A DNA stretch of 64,000 bases, from assembly GCF_009664975.1 (NCBI RefSeq), contig NZ_WJXB01000012.1:1-64000 (forward strand), in the 5' to 3' direction. The stretch comes from Paenibacillus monticola (GTDB lineage Bacteria > Bacillota > Bacilli > Paenibacillales > Paenibacillaceae). This document shows, piece by piece, positions 35,365 through 44,530 of the stretch. The position numbers were made by a program, and so were the translations under genes. Every line of letters begins with the position of its first letter. Position 1 is the stretch's first letter. Under the pieces are notes generated by a model that was not told the origin of the DNA, did not search any database, and saw only the letters and a program-made list of their open reading frames with translations.

Positions 35365-38300
35365 ATGGCGACTGTGGATAAAAAAGAAGCTGCGGAACTG
35401 GTAAGACTGAACGGAAAACGGATTGATCTCAAAGAAGTGGAGGCTTCCCTCATGGGGAAGCTTCCGCTTCGCCAGTGTGCCGTAGTAGCAAGTAAACAAG
35501 TGGATGGAGCATCCTATTTGCGCGCTTTCGTCGTTATGGATGAACCGCAGGGGCTGAACTCGGTTCTGATGAATTACGAGCTTCCAGAACCTGTAGGCAG
35601 CCTTCCCATTATTCCTTTACCAAGCCTTCCCCGCACTGAAGATGGGACCGTGGACAAACGGCAGCTGGCTTTGTATGAATATAGCCTTCCCCAGCAGGCG
35701 GAGGTTTGGGAGAACGGGCTGCTCGCAGTCGAGGGTATCGAGGAGGCGGCAGTGATCATTCGGGAGCAGATAGAGCCGGTGAAAACCTACCATATTCTGG
35801 ACTTGCTGCCCGCAGATTTGGCCGACACCTCCGATGTAAACAGGGATGAGAACCAAATGGAACATTCACATGCTTCATTGGACACTACTTCAGGGGATTC
35901 TCAGGTGCCGTGGGCTTTGGCCTACGGAGGAGATCTGGAGGAGCGGTCCGATTGGCCGTGCACTTTGCCAGAGGCACTTCGACGTTCAGTTCTGGAATCG
36001 CCAGATAAGGGAATCCTTTATGTTCGGGATGGTCAGCCGGATGAGCTGCAGACTTACCCAGTACTGCTGGCCGATGCCGAAAGAATTCTGGGAGGAATGC
36101 GAGCTGCCGGGCTGCAACCGCACGATGTGGTTATCCTTCAATTTGCCGACAACCGAAAATTCATTTCTGCTCTCTGGGCCTGCTTTTTGGGCGGGATCAT
36201 TCCGACGCCGATTGCAGTGGCACCAGTATACAGCGAAATGAACGGCGCGGTCCGGAAGCTGCAAAGTTCATGGGAACTGCTGGAGCATCCTGCGATTCTC
36301 ACCGATCAGGATACAGAACCGGCTTTGAGAAATCTGAGTCAGCTGTGGAATACATCCGAACTCTGGATACTAACTAGCGAATCACTAGGCAATCATGACC
36401 GGGATAGTGATTGGTATGAATCCTCACCCGAAGACCCCGTCCTCAATCTTCTCTCATCAGGAAGCACCGGAATGCCGAAATGCATCCAGCACCGCCATCG
36501 TAGTCTGCTGGCGCGGATGAAAGCTACAGCGGTGTTTAATGATTTTTCCAAAGAAGAGGTTTCGTTAAATTGGATGCCCTTGGATCATGTGGGGGGAGTC
36601 GTTATGTTTCATATCCGGGATGTATTTCTGGGATGCCAGCAGATTAAGCCCCATATTGACAGCTTCATCGCCAACCCTCTGATCTGGCTGGATTGGGCCG
36701 ATAAGTACAAGGCGACATTGACGTGGGCACCCAACTTTGCCTTTGCGCTCGTGAATGAAAGAGGGCGGGAGATCGGAGAAGGGCAATGGGATCTTTCTTC
36801 GCTGCGCTACATCATGAATGCGGGTGAAGCGGTTGTTGCCCGGGTAGCCCAACGATTTCTGCGTTTATTACAACCTCACGGCCTAAGCGATACGGCCATG
36901 GTACCGGCTTACGGTATGTCTGAAACATCCTCTGCCGTCACGCAGAACAAATCATTCCGCAGCGAGGGTACACAAGGAATAAGAATTGTGGATAAAACTA
37001 CGCTTAGCGGCGGTCTGAAAGAAGTAGACGATAGTCATCCCAACAAGATTGCCTTCACAGAGGTAGGGGGGCCCATTCCAACAGTATCCATACGGATTGC
37101 AGATAACCTGAACCATGTCCTGCGAGAGAATCAAATAGGCCGGTTGCAGGTGAAGGGTCCAACGATTATGGATGGTTATTATCGCAATCCCGAAGCTAAC
37201 GAGGAAGCCTTTGTTGGAGAGGGTTGGTTCAATACCGGAGATTTGGCATTCCTGCATCAAGGGGTGCTGTGCATCACCGGACGAGAAAAAGATGTAATTA
37301 TCATCAATGGTGCCAATTACCACAACTACGAAATCGAAGCAGTCGTAGAAGAAATTCCGGGTGTTGAAGTTACCTTCTCAGCAGCCTATGGGATCTTTGA
37401 TCCGGAATCGGGAAGCGATAGATTGGCCATATTCTTTGTATCGTCAGAAGGCAGCTTGGAGGAACAGATGCCTGTTGTTCAAGCGATCCGGCAGACGATT
37501 GTGCGCAGGATTGGCATCCAACCGCAAGTGATTCTGCCTGTCGGTAAATCCGTATTCCCCAAAACAAACAGTGGGAAAATTCAGAGGGCAGAATTGGGCA
37601 AAAGGTATTTGTCAGGAGAATTTGCCGAAGTGAGCAAGAAAATGGATATATGGTTGGAGAATGACCGGACACTTCCAGCCTGGTTCTTCGAACCTGTATG
37701 GCGGGTAGAGAAGAAGGGTCCTGCCGCTGCTTCTTTTCTGGAAGAGGGGGTGCTGATCTTTGCCGATGAACAGGGTCTTTCCACTGCTCTGTGTGAACGG
37801 TTGACAAGGGAAGGCCGTAAGCCTATTCAGATTCAAAAAGGGCAGAAATTTGCGCGAACAGCAGCAGATACATTCACCATCAATCCCGCCAATTCTATTC
37901 ACTATTCCACCTTGTTAAAAATCATCCGACAGGAAGGCATCGCTGTCAGGGATATTCTCCACGCCTGGACGTATGACGGGCATACGGTACAGAATGAGCA
38001 ATCACTGGAAGATCGCGAAGAGGCCCAGCGGACGGGTATTCTCTCTTTGTTGCATGTGATACAAGCGGTCTATGGTGAAGAAGCGGATAGTTGCCGCTTG
38101 ACCCTCGTAACCTCTCAAGCTGGCAGAGTCAAAGAACACGATGTACCCAACCCTGATAAGGCAGCCCTGACCGGACTGCTGAAAACACTGCAGGCAGAGC
38201 ATGGGAACAGCCGCGTTCTGTATATCGATCTGGAACTTGATGATCCCGATGTAAATGCCGGCAGAGTATATCAGGAAATGCATCTGTCACTTCCCCCTGA

Positions 38301-41300
38301 ACAAGTCGCCTATCGGAATGGAGAACGGCTGGTTCCCTGGCTGCTTGCAGTTGATCCTTTACGAGAAACAGTGGTGGAACAGCCGTTGGAACAAGGAGGT
38401 GCATATCTAATCACGGGGGGACTTGGGGGTATAGGATGGGAAGTCGCACGGTTCCTGCTGGTTCATTATCAGGCAAGACTTCTGTTGATTGGCCGTTCCT
38501 CCCTGGATTCGGATGCTGCAAGTCAAACAAAAGCCCGGAAGCTTAGCGAATTGGCTACTCTGGGAGAGGTACTGTATCGGCAAGCGGATGTATGCAGTCA
38601 AGAAGAGGTGCGGCAAGTGGTTATCGAGGCCGAGGAGCAATGGCAGATTAGCCTCTCTGGTGCCTTTCATCTGGCTGGTGTGGGCAATGTAGAGGAGCAT
38701 CTGTTGGCGAGTGAACGGTATACTTTGCAAGGAGAAACGGAAGAATCCTTTCTCAGCCAGCTGGAGGCAAAAGTTCTTGGAACACGTTCCTTGTTCACAG
38801 TGTTCGCGGATCACCCGGAGGCTCGTCTTGTCTTTTTCTCTTCGGTTAATAGTTACTTTGGAGGAGCGGCCTTTGGCGCTTATTCGGCGGCAAACGCCTA
38901 TATGGATGCATTTGTTCAATCCATGAGAATAGCGGGGCGGAGTGCCATCGTCATGGACTGGAGCATGTGGCACAACATCGGTATGAGCGAGCAAACGTCC
39001 GCTGAAGCTTCAGTGCAAAAGGGCTTTCATGTAATCTCCAAAAGCCGTGGCATTCATTCTCTGCTGCTTGCCATGCGGATGAATCTTCCTCAGCTGTTGA
39101 TCGGATTGGACGGAGCTAACCGCTGGATTCGTCCACAGGTTGTTCAGGAACGGCTCCCCCGCTGGACTGCAGCAGCTTATTACACAGGCAACCCCTCAGA
39201 GAAGGCCTTGAGTGCATTTCGTGAGAGCGGAACGGATTCTTCATTTGAGGGAAGTCTCACACATCTGGAAAGCATGCCCTACACCGCTTTCGGCGAGATT
39301 GATCGGGGCAGACTTCCGCTTTTCGATCAACAGGCCAATCGGTTGGAGCCAGTATATCGTGTGCTTTCTACGGAATGGGAGCATTCCCTCGCGCTGATCT
39401 GGCAGGAGGTGCTGGAATGCGAAACCGTCAGTGCGGCAGACAATTTCTTTGATCTGGGCGGGCATTCGCTGAAAGCGACCAAAGTCATTTCCCGCATCAA
39501 TCATCAAATGGGCATGAAAGTACCGCTACAGATCCTCTTCCAGCATTCCACGCTGGGTGAACTGGCGGCGGCACTGGAAGAAATGAGTCCGATGAATCAT
39601 GTTTCTTCTCCATCTGCCGATTACGGTATCCCGCAGCTGGCGAAACAGGAATATTATGAATTGTCCCATGCCCAGCGCCGCGTATGGTTTCTATGCCAAA
39701 TGGTGAGTCAACAAGCGGTGTATAACATTTTGGGCAGATGGGAAATACGCGGGCCACTCCTTGTCGATTATCTTCAAGAAGCGTTCCAGATCCTGGTGGA
39801 GCGTCATCAGACGCTGCGTAGCACTTTTGTGAATATGGGGGGAAAGCCACTGCAAAGGGTACATGAGCGACTGGAGATTCCTATTTCTGTGGTCGATCTT
39901 TCCTTCCTAGCAGTTGCGTCCAGAACTCGGCATCTTGAAGAAACCGTCGATGCTGAAGCAGCGAGACACTATGATTTGGAGCAGGGTCCCCTTATGGCAG
40001 TTACTTTGGTTAAGCTGGGAGAAGAGCATTACGAGCTGCTGATCGCCCAGCACCATCTTATCTCCGACGGCTGGTCCCTTAATCTGCTGATCAATGAACT
40101 GGGATACTGCTACGAAACTTTGGCCAATCAGCTGCAGCCCTATTTGCTTCCGCTTCCAGTGGAGTGGACGGATTTTGCGGCGTGGCATAATCACCGGGAG
40201 GATACTAATGAAACAGAGCAGAACTATTGGCTGAACCATCTGGCTGGAGAGCTGCCTTGCCTTAATCTCCCCGCTGACCATCCGCGAAAGGCGGTCCAGA
40301 CGTATGACGGGGACACAGAGCAGCTATTCTTGAGAACGGATGTCCTTCAGCGGATGACGAGAATCAATCAACAGTCAGGAACAACAATGCATATGCTAAT
40401 GCTTGCCGCTGTTAACTGCATGCTGTACAAGCTGACGGGCCAGACCGACCTGATTGTGGGTACGCCCGTGGCCGGACGGGATCACCCAGCTTCCGAGCCG
40501 TTGGTCGGCATGTTTGTCAATACGCTGGCACTCCGTACTCGGATCGAAGGTGACCCAACGTTTCAGGAACTACTGGAGCAGGTGAAACAGACAGCCCTGA
40601 ATGGACAAGCTCATCAACATTATCCGTTCGACAAGCTAGTAGAAGAGTTGGGGACCCCACGAGATCTCAGTCGTCCTCCTGTGTTCCAGGTTATGCTGGG
40701 TTATATGAGTTTGCCGCTTGAATTGACACTTGGAAACCTGGAGATTCAGGAGAAAATGGTACAGCACCGTGTGGCGAAATTTGACCTCAGCCTGCATGTA
40801 TTCGAACGTGGGGATACTACTCAGATTCTTTTTGAATACAATACCGATCTCTTCGACAAATCAACGGTCGTCCGCTGGATGGGTCACCTTCAAACATTAC
40901 TGGAGCATATCTCTGTTGCCCCTTCGGCCCGCCTGTCTAAGCTCAGCTTAATGACGGATGAAGAGCTGCATCAGGTAGTATATTCGTTCAACCGGACAGA
41001 AACCGATTTCCCTCGTGAAGCAGTCATTCATGAATTATTTGCTGAACAGGTCGAGCGCACCCCGAATGCTGTAGCTGTTGTATTTGACGGGCAAACCTTA
41101 ACCTATGCTGAATTGGACCGGCGAACGACAGTTCTTGCGGGGCAACTTCAGTCAAGAGGCGTAGGTCCAGATGTGCCGGTAGCGGCGCTGTTCGAACGTT
41201 CTTTTGAGATGATTATTGGTATTCTTGGAATTATCAAGGCAGGGGGAGCCTACGTTCCTATTGATCCAGAATATCCGCAGGCGCGTATCGCCTATATTCT

Positions 41301-43641
41301 GGAGGTGGTAGAGAGCCCCTTGCTGCTCACTCACAATAGGCTGCAAGAGTTGGCAGGGGATTATAGTCTTCCCGTATTGTTCGCGGATGCTCCGTGGACT
41401 GAACCGACATGCACTTACAACTCCGGCTTAGCGATCCGGAATTCCAACCAATTGGCCTATATCAACTTTACATCGGGATCAACTGGCAAACCCAAGGGTG
41501 TGATGATCCCCCACGTTGGAGTCGTTCGACTAGTGAAGAACACGAAATACGCCGATCTAGGCCCCAATGATCGGATGCTGCAGATCGTTAATTATGCCTT
41601 TGACGTCTTTTCCTATGAAATTTGGGGAGCGTTGCTTAACGGAGGTTCGTTAGTGATTGTGCCCCGTGAAGCGATTCTCGATATGTCCCTCTTCTCCCGT
41701 GCTATGGTTGAACATGGAATTACGACCGGGTTTGTACCCACTGCCTTGTTCAACCGCCTAGTGGAATCCTATCCGGAGAGCCTTTCCGGTGCTCGTGCAT
41801 TGCTTGTTGGCGGAGAGGCTCTATCTGTCGCCCATACCCGCAAGGCTCTGGAATATTTACCTAAAGGCTTGCTGAACGGATATGGACCGACTGAAAATAC
41901 GACCTACGCTTGTGTGCACCAGATCACTTCCCTTCCGGAAGATGCTCTGTCCGTTCCCATCGGTCCACCCTTATCGAACTCTACTGCAATCATTAGAGAT
42001 GGATACGGGAATCCGGTACCGATTGGCGTAACTGGGGAAATCTATATGGGTGGAATGGGCGTAGCGCTTGGCTACTTTAAAGATCCCGAACGAACACAGG
42101 AGTGCTTCATACCGAATCCTTACCACGGACTGCCGGGGGAGAAGCTCTATAAATCAGGTGATTTGGGCCGTTGGCTGCCGGATGGCACCATTGAGTATCT
42201 TGGCCGCATCGATAACCAGGTGAAGATTCGCGGGTACCGCATTGAATGTGGAGAAATTGAAACGACGATGCTTAATTTCCCAGGGATCAAGCAATGTGTG
42301 GTAGTCCCACGTGCAGATGCCAACGGCCATAAGCGGCTCATCGGTTATGTGGTGGCAGCGACAGCGGATCCGCTCCAATGGACAGTATTCCTGCAGAAGA
42401 CATTGCCCTACTACATGATTCCCGCAGCCTTTGTTCTTATGGAAAGATTGCCGTTGAACAGTAACGGGAAAATTGATAAAGCTGCACTGCCTGAACCAGT
42501 GATTCAAGGGGAGAACGATATCCCCTTTACCGAACCGCGCAATGAACGGGAAGAAAAGATTGCGGCGGTATGGAGAGAGGTATTGGGCAGGGAGCGGATC
42601 AGCATTCATGATTCCTTTTTCGACTTGGGGGGAGACTCACTGCTGTCCATTCAGGTGGTTTCCCGCTTGAATCAGCAGGGGATAAAAGCGGACCCCAAGC
42701 TTGTATTCCAGTATCCGACGATTGCCGAACTTGCGGAGCGGTTAGCTACTCTTCCCGAACAAGAAAGCGGCAAGGTGCTAACTCCACAGGACTATCTGAT
42801 TGAACTTCGTGCGGGAAGCCCTGAAGGAAGCAGGCTATTCTTTGCACCACCGGCGGGAGGTACTGTAATGGGCTATTTTGAACTCAGCCGGAAGCTGCAT
42901 GGAATTGGAACAATATACGCTTTGCAATCCCCCGGTTTGTATGAGGGAGAAGAACCCCGATTCCTTAGCTACGAGCAACTGGTTCTGACTTTTTTAAGCT
43001 CGATTGAAGACAGTTTCCGGCCGCATCTGGATTATCTAGCGGGACATTCGATGGGAGGGCATATTGCATTTGGGATGTGCCAGGAGCTTGTTCGGCGGGG
43101 AACGCCGCCAAAAGGACTAATTATTCTGGATACAACTCCAGCTTTAACGAACGAGGATAGTATACAGGTAGAAATGAGTGAAGAAGAATTAAAGCTGCTC
43201 GTTCTGGTTCTGGGGATGGGAAATCTGGTAGGGGTTCCGCAGGAGCGTCTGAAGGGATTGGACTACGAGTCTGCCAAGGCTATCATTTTGGAAGAGGGAC
43301 GTAAAGATGAAGCAGTCCGCCAGTTTATGAGTGACGGGTATCTGGATAAGTATTTGAAGTTGCAGATGCACAATTTGATTATGTCACGAATTCTGAAACT
43401 CCATCCTATGCCTGTTCCCGTTCCTCTATACGTCTATAAGACCGGGGAGCATCCTCCGGAATATGAGGCCATGTTCCAGGATTGGCATCGATATACTACT
43501 TCGGAGGTCGCGATTATACCCATGTCTGGTAACCATGTGACTATGATGAGAGATCCGCATGTTCAGAATTTGGCAGAGCATATGAAGAAGGTCTTACAGG
43601 GTGCGGTGACTACAGGGACAAAGGAGAGGGTGAACCGTTGA
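35365..43641 (+). CDS. Depsipeptide synthetase 2 (CesB/Vlm2-type NRPS with TE)
   Basis: 2758 residues. Domains: an orphan Asub (about 11-105; VRLNGKRIDLKEVE to EDGTVDKRQL); pseudo-Asub linker; keto-acid adenylation (about 195-735; SSGSTGMPK near 362, MPLDHVGG); ketoreductase (about 1010-1260; LITGGLGGIG); carrier (Ser1368); condensation (HHLISDG at 1563); adenylation (FTSGSTGKPK near 2035); carrier (Ser2425); thioesterase (about 2490-2750, nucleophile Ser2562 in GHSMGG). With the C domain at the end of synthetase 1 it forms hydroxy-acid and amino-acid modules, and the TE should release and cyclo-oligomerise the chain. It starts in the same frame as synthetase 1, two in-frame TAG codons downstream. 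The GTG at 35374 is better spaced from AGGGAG than the ATG at 35365. Confidence 0.93.
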   Translation: MATVDKKEAAELVRLNGKRIDLKEVEASLMGKLPLRQCAVVASKQVDGASYLRAFVVMDEPQGLNSVLMNYELPEPVGSLPIIPLPSLPRTEDGTVDKRQLALYEYSLPQQAEVWENGLLAVEGIEEAAVIIREQIEPVKTYHILDLLPADLADTSDVNRDENQMEHSHASLDTTSGDSQVPWALAYGGDLEERSDWPCTLPEALRRSVLESPDKGILYVRDGQPDELQTYPVLLADAERILGGMRAAGLQPHDVVILQFADNRKFISALWACFLGGIIPTPIAVAPVYSEMNGAVRKLQSSWELLEHPAILTDQDTEPALRNLSQLWNTSELWILTSESLGNHDRDSDWYESSPEDPVLNLLSSGSTGMPKCIQHRHRSLLARMKATAVFNDFSKEEVSLNWMPLDHVGGVVMFHIRDVFLGCQQIKPHIDSFIANPLIWLDWADKYKATLTWAPNFAFALVNERGREIGEGQWDLSSLRYIMNAGEAVVARVAQRFLRLLQPHGLSDTAMVPAYGMSETSSAVTQNKSFRSEGTQGIRIVDKTTLSGGLKEVDDSHPNKIAFTEVGGPIPTVSIRIADNLNHVLRENQIGRLQVKGPTIMDGYYRNPEANEEAFVGEGWFNTGDLAFLHQGVLCITGREKDVIIINGANYHNYEIEAVVEEIPGVEVTFSAAYGIFDPESGSDRLAIFFVSSEGSLEEQMPVVQAIRQTIVRRIGIQPQVILPVGKSVFPKTNSGKIQRAELGKRYLSGEFAEVSKKMDIWLENDRTLPAWFFEPVWRVEKKGPAAASFLEEGVLIFADEQGLSTALCERLTREGRKPIQIQKGQKFARTAADTFTINPANSIHYSTLLKIIRQEGIAVRDILHAWTYDGHTVQNEQSLEDREEAQRTGILSLLHVIQAVYGEEADSCRLTLVTSQAGRVKEHDVPNPDKAALTGLLKTLQAEHGNSRVLYIDLELDDPDVNAGRVYQEMHLSLPPEQVAYRNGERLVPWLLAVDPLRETVVEQPLEQGGAYLITGGLGGIGWEVARFLLVHYQARLLLIGRSSLDSDAASQTKARKLSELATLGEVLYRQADVCSQEEVRQVVIEAEEQWQISLSGAFHLAGVGNVEEHLLASERYTLQGETEESFLSQLEAKVLGTRSLFTVFADHPEARLVFFSSVNSYFGGAAFGAYSAANAYMDAFVQSMRIAGRSAIVMDWSMWHNIGMSEQTSAEASVQKGFHVISKSRGIHSLLLAMRMNLPQLLIGLDGANRWIRPQVVQERLPRWTAAAYYTGNPSEKALSAFRESGTDSSFEGSLTHLESMPYTAFGEIDRGRLPLFDQQANRLEPVYRVLSTEWEHSLALIWQEVLECETVSAADNFFDLGGHSLKATKVISRINHQMGMKVPLQILFQHSTLGELAAALEEMSPMNHVSSPSADYGIPQLAKQEYYELSHAQRRVWFLCQMVSQQAVYNILGRWEIRGPLLVDYLQEAFQILVERHQTLRSTFVNMGGKPLQRVHERLEIPISVVDLSFLAVASRTRHLEETVDAEAARHYDLEQGPLMAVTLVKLGEEHYELLIAQHHLISDGWSLNLLINELGYCYETLANQLQPYLLPLPVEWTDFAAWHNHREDTNETEQNYWLNHLAGELPCLNLPADHPRKAVQTYDGDTEQLFLRTDVLQRMTRINQQSGTTMHMLMLAAVNCMLYKLTGQTDLIVGTPVAGRDHPASEPLVGMFVNTLALRTRIEGDPTFQELLEQVKQTALNGQAHQHYPFDKLVEELGTPRDLSRPPVFQVMLGYMSLPLELTLGNLEIQEKMVQHRVAKFDLSLHVFERGDTTQILFEYNTDLFDKSTVVRWMGHLQTLLEHISVAPSARLSKLSLMTDEELHQVVYSFNRTETDFPREAVIHELFAEQVERTPNAVAVVFDGQTLTYAELDRRTTVLAGQLQSRGVGPDVPVAALFERSFEMIIGILGIIKAGGAYVPIDPEYPQARIAYILEVVESPLLLTHNRLQELAGDYSLPVLFADAPWTEPTCTYNSGLAIRNSNQLAYINFTSGSTGKPKGVMIPHVGVVRLVKNTKYADLGPNDRMLQIVNYAFDVFSYEIWGALLNGGSLVIVPREAILDMSLFSRAMVEHGITTGFVPTALFNRLVESYPESLSGARALLVGGEALSVAHTRKALEYLPKGLLNGYGPTENTTYACVHQITSLPEDALSVPIGPPLSNSTAIIRDGYGNPVPIGVTGEIYMGGMGVALGYFKDPERTQECFIPNPYHGLPGEKLYKSGDLGRWLPDGTIEYLGRIDNQVKIRGYRIECGEIETTMLNFPGIKQCVVVPRADANGHKRLIGYVVAATADPLQWTVFLQKTLPYYMIPAAFVLMERLPLNSNGKIDKAALPEPVIQGENDIPFTEPRNEREEKIAAVWREVLGRERISIHDSFFDLGGDSLLSIQVVSRLNQQGIKADPKLVFQYPTIAELAERLATLPEQESGKVLTPQDYLIELRAGSPEGSRLFFAPPAGGTVMGYFELSRKLHGIGTIYALQSPGLYEGEEPRFLSYEQLVLTFLSSIEDSFRPHLDYLAGHSMGGHIAFGMCQELVRRGTPPKGLIILDTTPALTNEDSIQVEMSEEELKLLVLVLGMGNLVGVPQERLKGLDYESAKAIILEEGRKDEAVRQFMSDGYLDKYLKLQMHNLIMSRILKLHPMPVPVPLYVYKTGEHPPEYEAMFQDWHRYTTSEVAIIPMSGNHVTMMRDPHVQNLAEHMKKVLQGAVTTGTKERVNR

Positions 43642-44366
43642 AGACGATGGTCAAACCGTTGACTAAAGGCGGGAAGCAGGACAATCCACTGCTGATTTGT
43701 TTTCCTTTTGCAGGTGGGTACTCCGCTTCATTGCGCCCATTGGGTACATTATTAGAAGGAACGTTCCGAGTGCTATGCATCGATCCTCCAGGTCACGCCA
43801 ATCCGTTGCCGCTTGTGGATGATCTGGAACGATTGGTCGATTTGTATGAGGAAGCCATAGCACCTTATATGCTGCAGCCTTTCTATCTATTCGGGCACAG
43901 CATGGGAGGAATGATTGTCTTTCGCTTGACGCAACGATTGGAGTTGAAGGGGATTCGACCGGAAGGAGTAGTGATCTCTGCAGTCTATCCGCCGCACCGG
44001 GAACCGGAACGGGTGGGGCATCTAACCGACAAGGCATTCCTTGACTACCTTGTGCGCCTGGGAGGCATACCTCCAGAACTTGCGGAGGAAAGAGAGCTTC
44101 TCGAATTTTTTCTCCCGATATTCCGCTCAGATTTCCGGGCGATGGAAACCTTTGTTCCGACTGCACCCGCCAAGCTCCGCTGTCCCGTTCACATTCTTAA
44201 CGGCAAACAAGATCGCCGTTATTATGAAATGATGCCGGAGTGGGGGAGATGGGCAGAGCAGGCGGAGTTTCATAGCTTTGAGGGTGGTCATATGTTTGTG
44301 TTATCCGAGACGGAGCAGGTGTCGGAACTTCTGCAAAAAATGGCTGCTTCCGACCGTTGCGACTGA
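43638..44366 (+). CDS. Type II thioesterase of the depsipeptide locus (CesT-like)
   Basis: 242 residues of the alpha/beta-hydrolase editing thioesterase family: CFPFAGGYSASL, FGHSMGGMIVF with nucleophile Ser88, a late Asp in LNGKQDRRYY and the C-terminal EGGHMFV histidine. Such enzymes clear mis-acylated carrier domains. The TTG start overlaps the stop of synthetase 2 (TTGA) and has AGGAGAGGG at good spacing. The cereulide locus contains CesT in the same role. Confidence 0.9.
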   Translation: MKTMVKPLTKGGKQDNPLLICFPFAGGYSASLRPLGTLLEGTFRVLCIDPPGHANPLPLVDDLERLVDLYEEAIAPYMLQPFYLFGHSMGGMIVFRLTQRLELKGIRPEGVVISAVYPPHREPERVGHLTDKAFLDYLVRLGGIPPELAEERELLEFFLPIFRSDFRAMETFVPTAPAKLRCPVHILNGKQDRRYYEMMPEWGRWAEQAEFHSFEGGHMFVLSETEQVSELLQKMAASDRCD

Positions 44367-44427
44367 GAAATCAATATAAGCTTTGTTTTATAGAATTAAC
44401 TATAAGTTATAGTCAGCCTGTACGTAC

Positions 44428-44471
44428 ATGAAGAATAACCCGCCTCAGACGAGGGCGGGTTATTCTTCATG
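44428..44471. terminator. 18-bp perfect hairpin after the depsipeptide operon
   Basis: CATGAAGAATAACCCGCC (44428-44445) is fully complementary to 44454-44471. It separates the rightward TE gene from the leftward efeU. No T-run follows, but a GC-rich inner stem makes termination plausible in both directions. Confidence 0.7.
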
Positions 44472-44530
44472 GGTTAGTGATTATCCTTAGTTGGATATTC
44501 GTTTCTTACTGCGCTGTGCGAAGAAAATGA

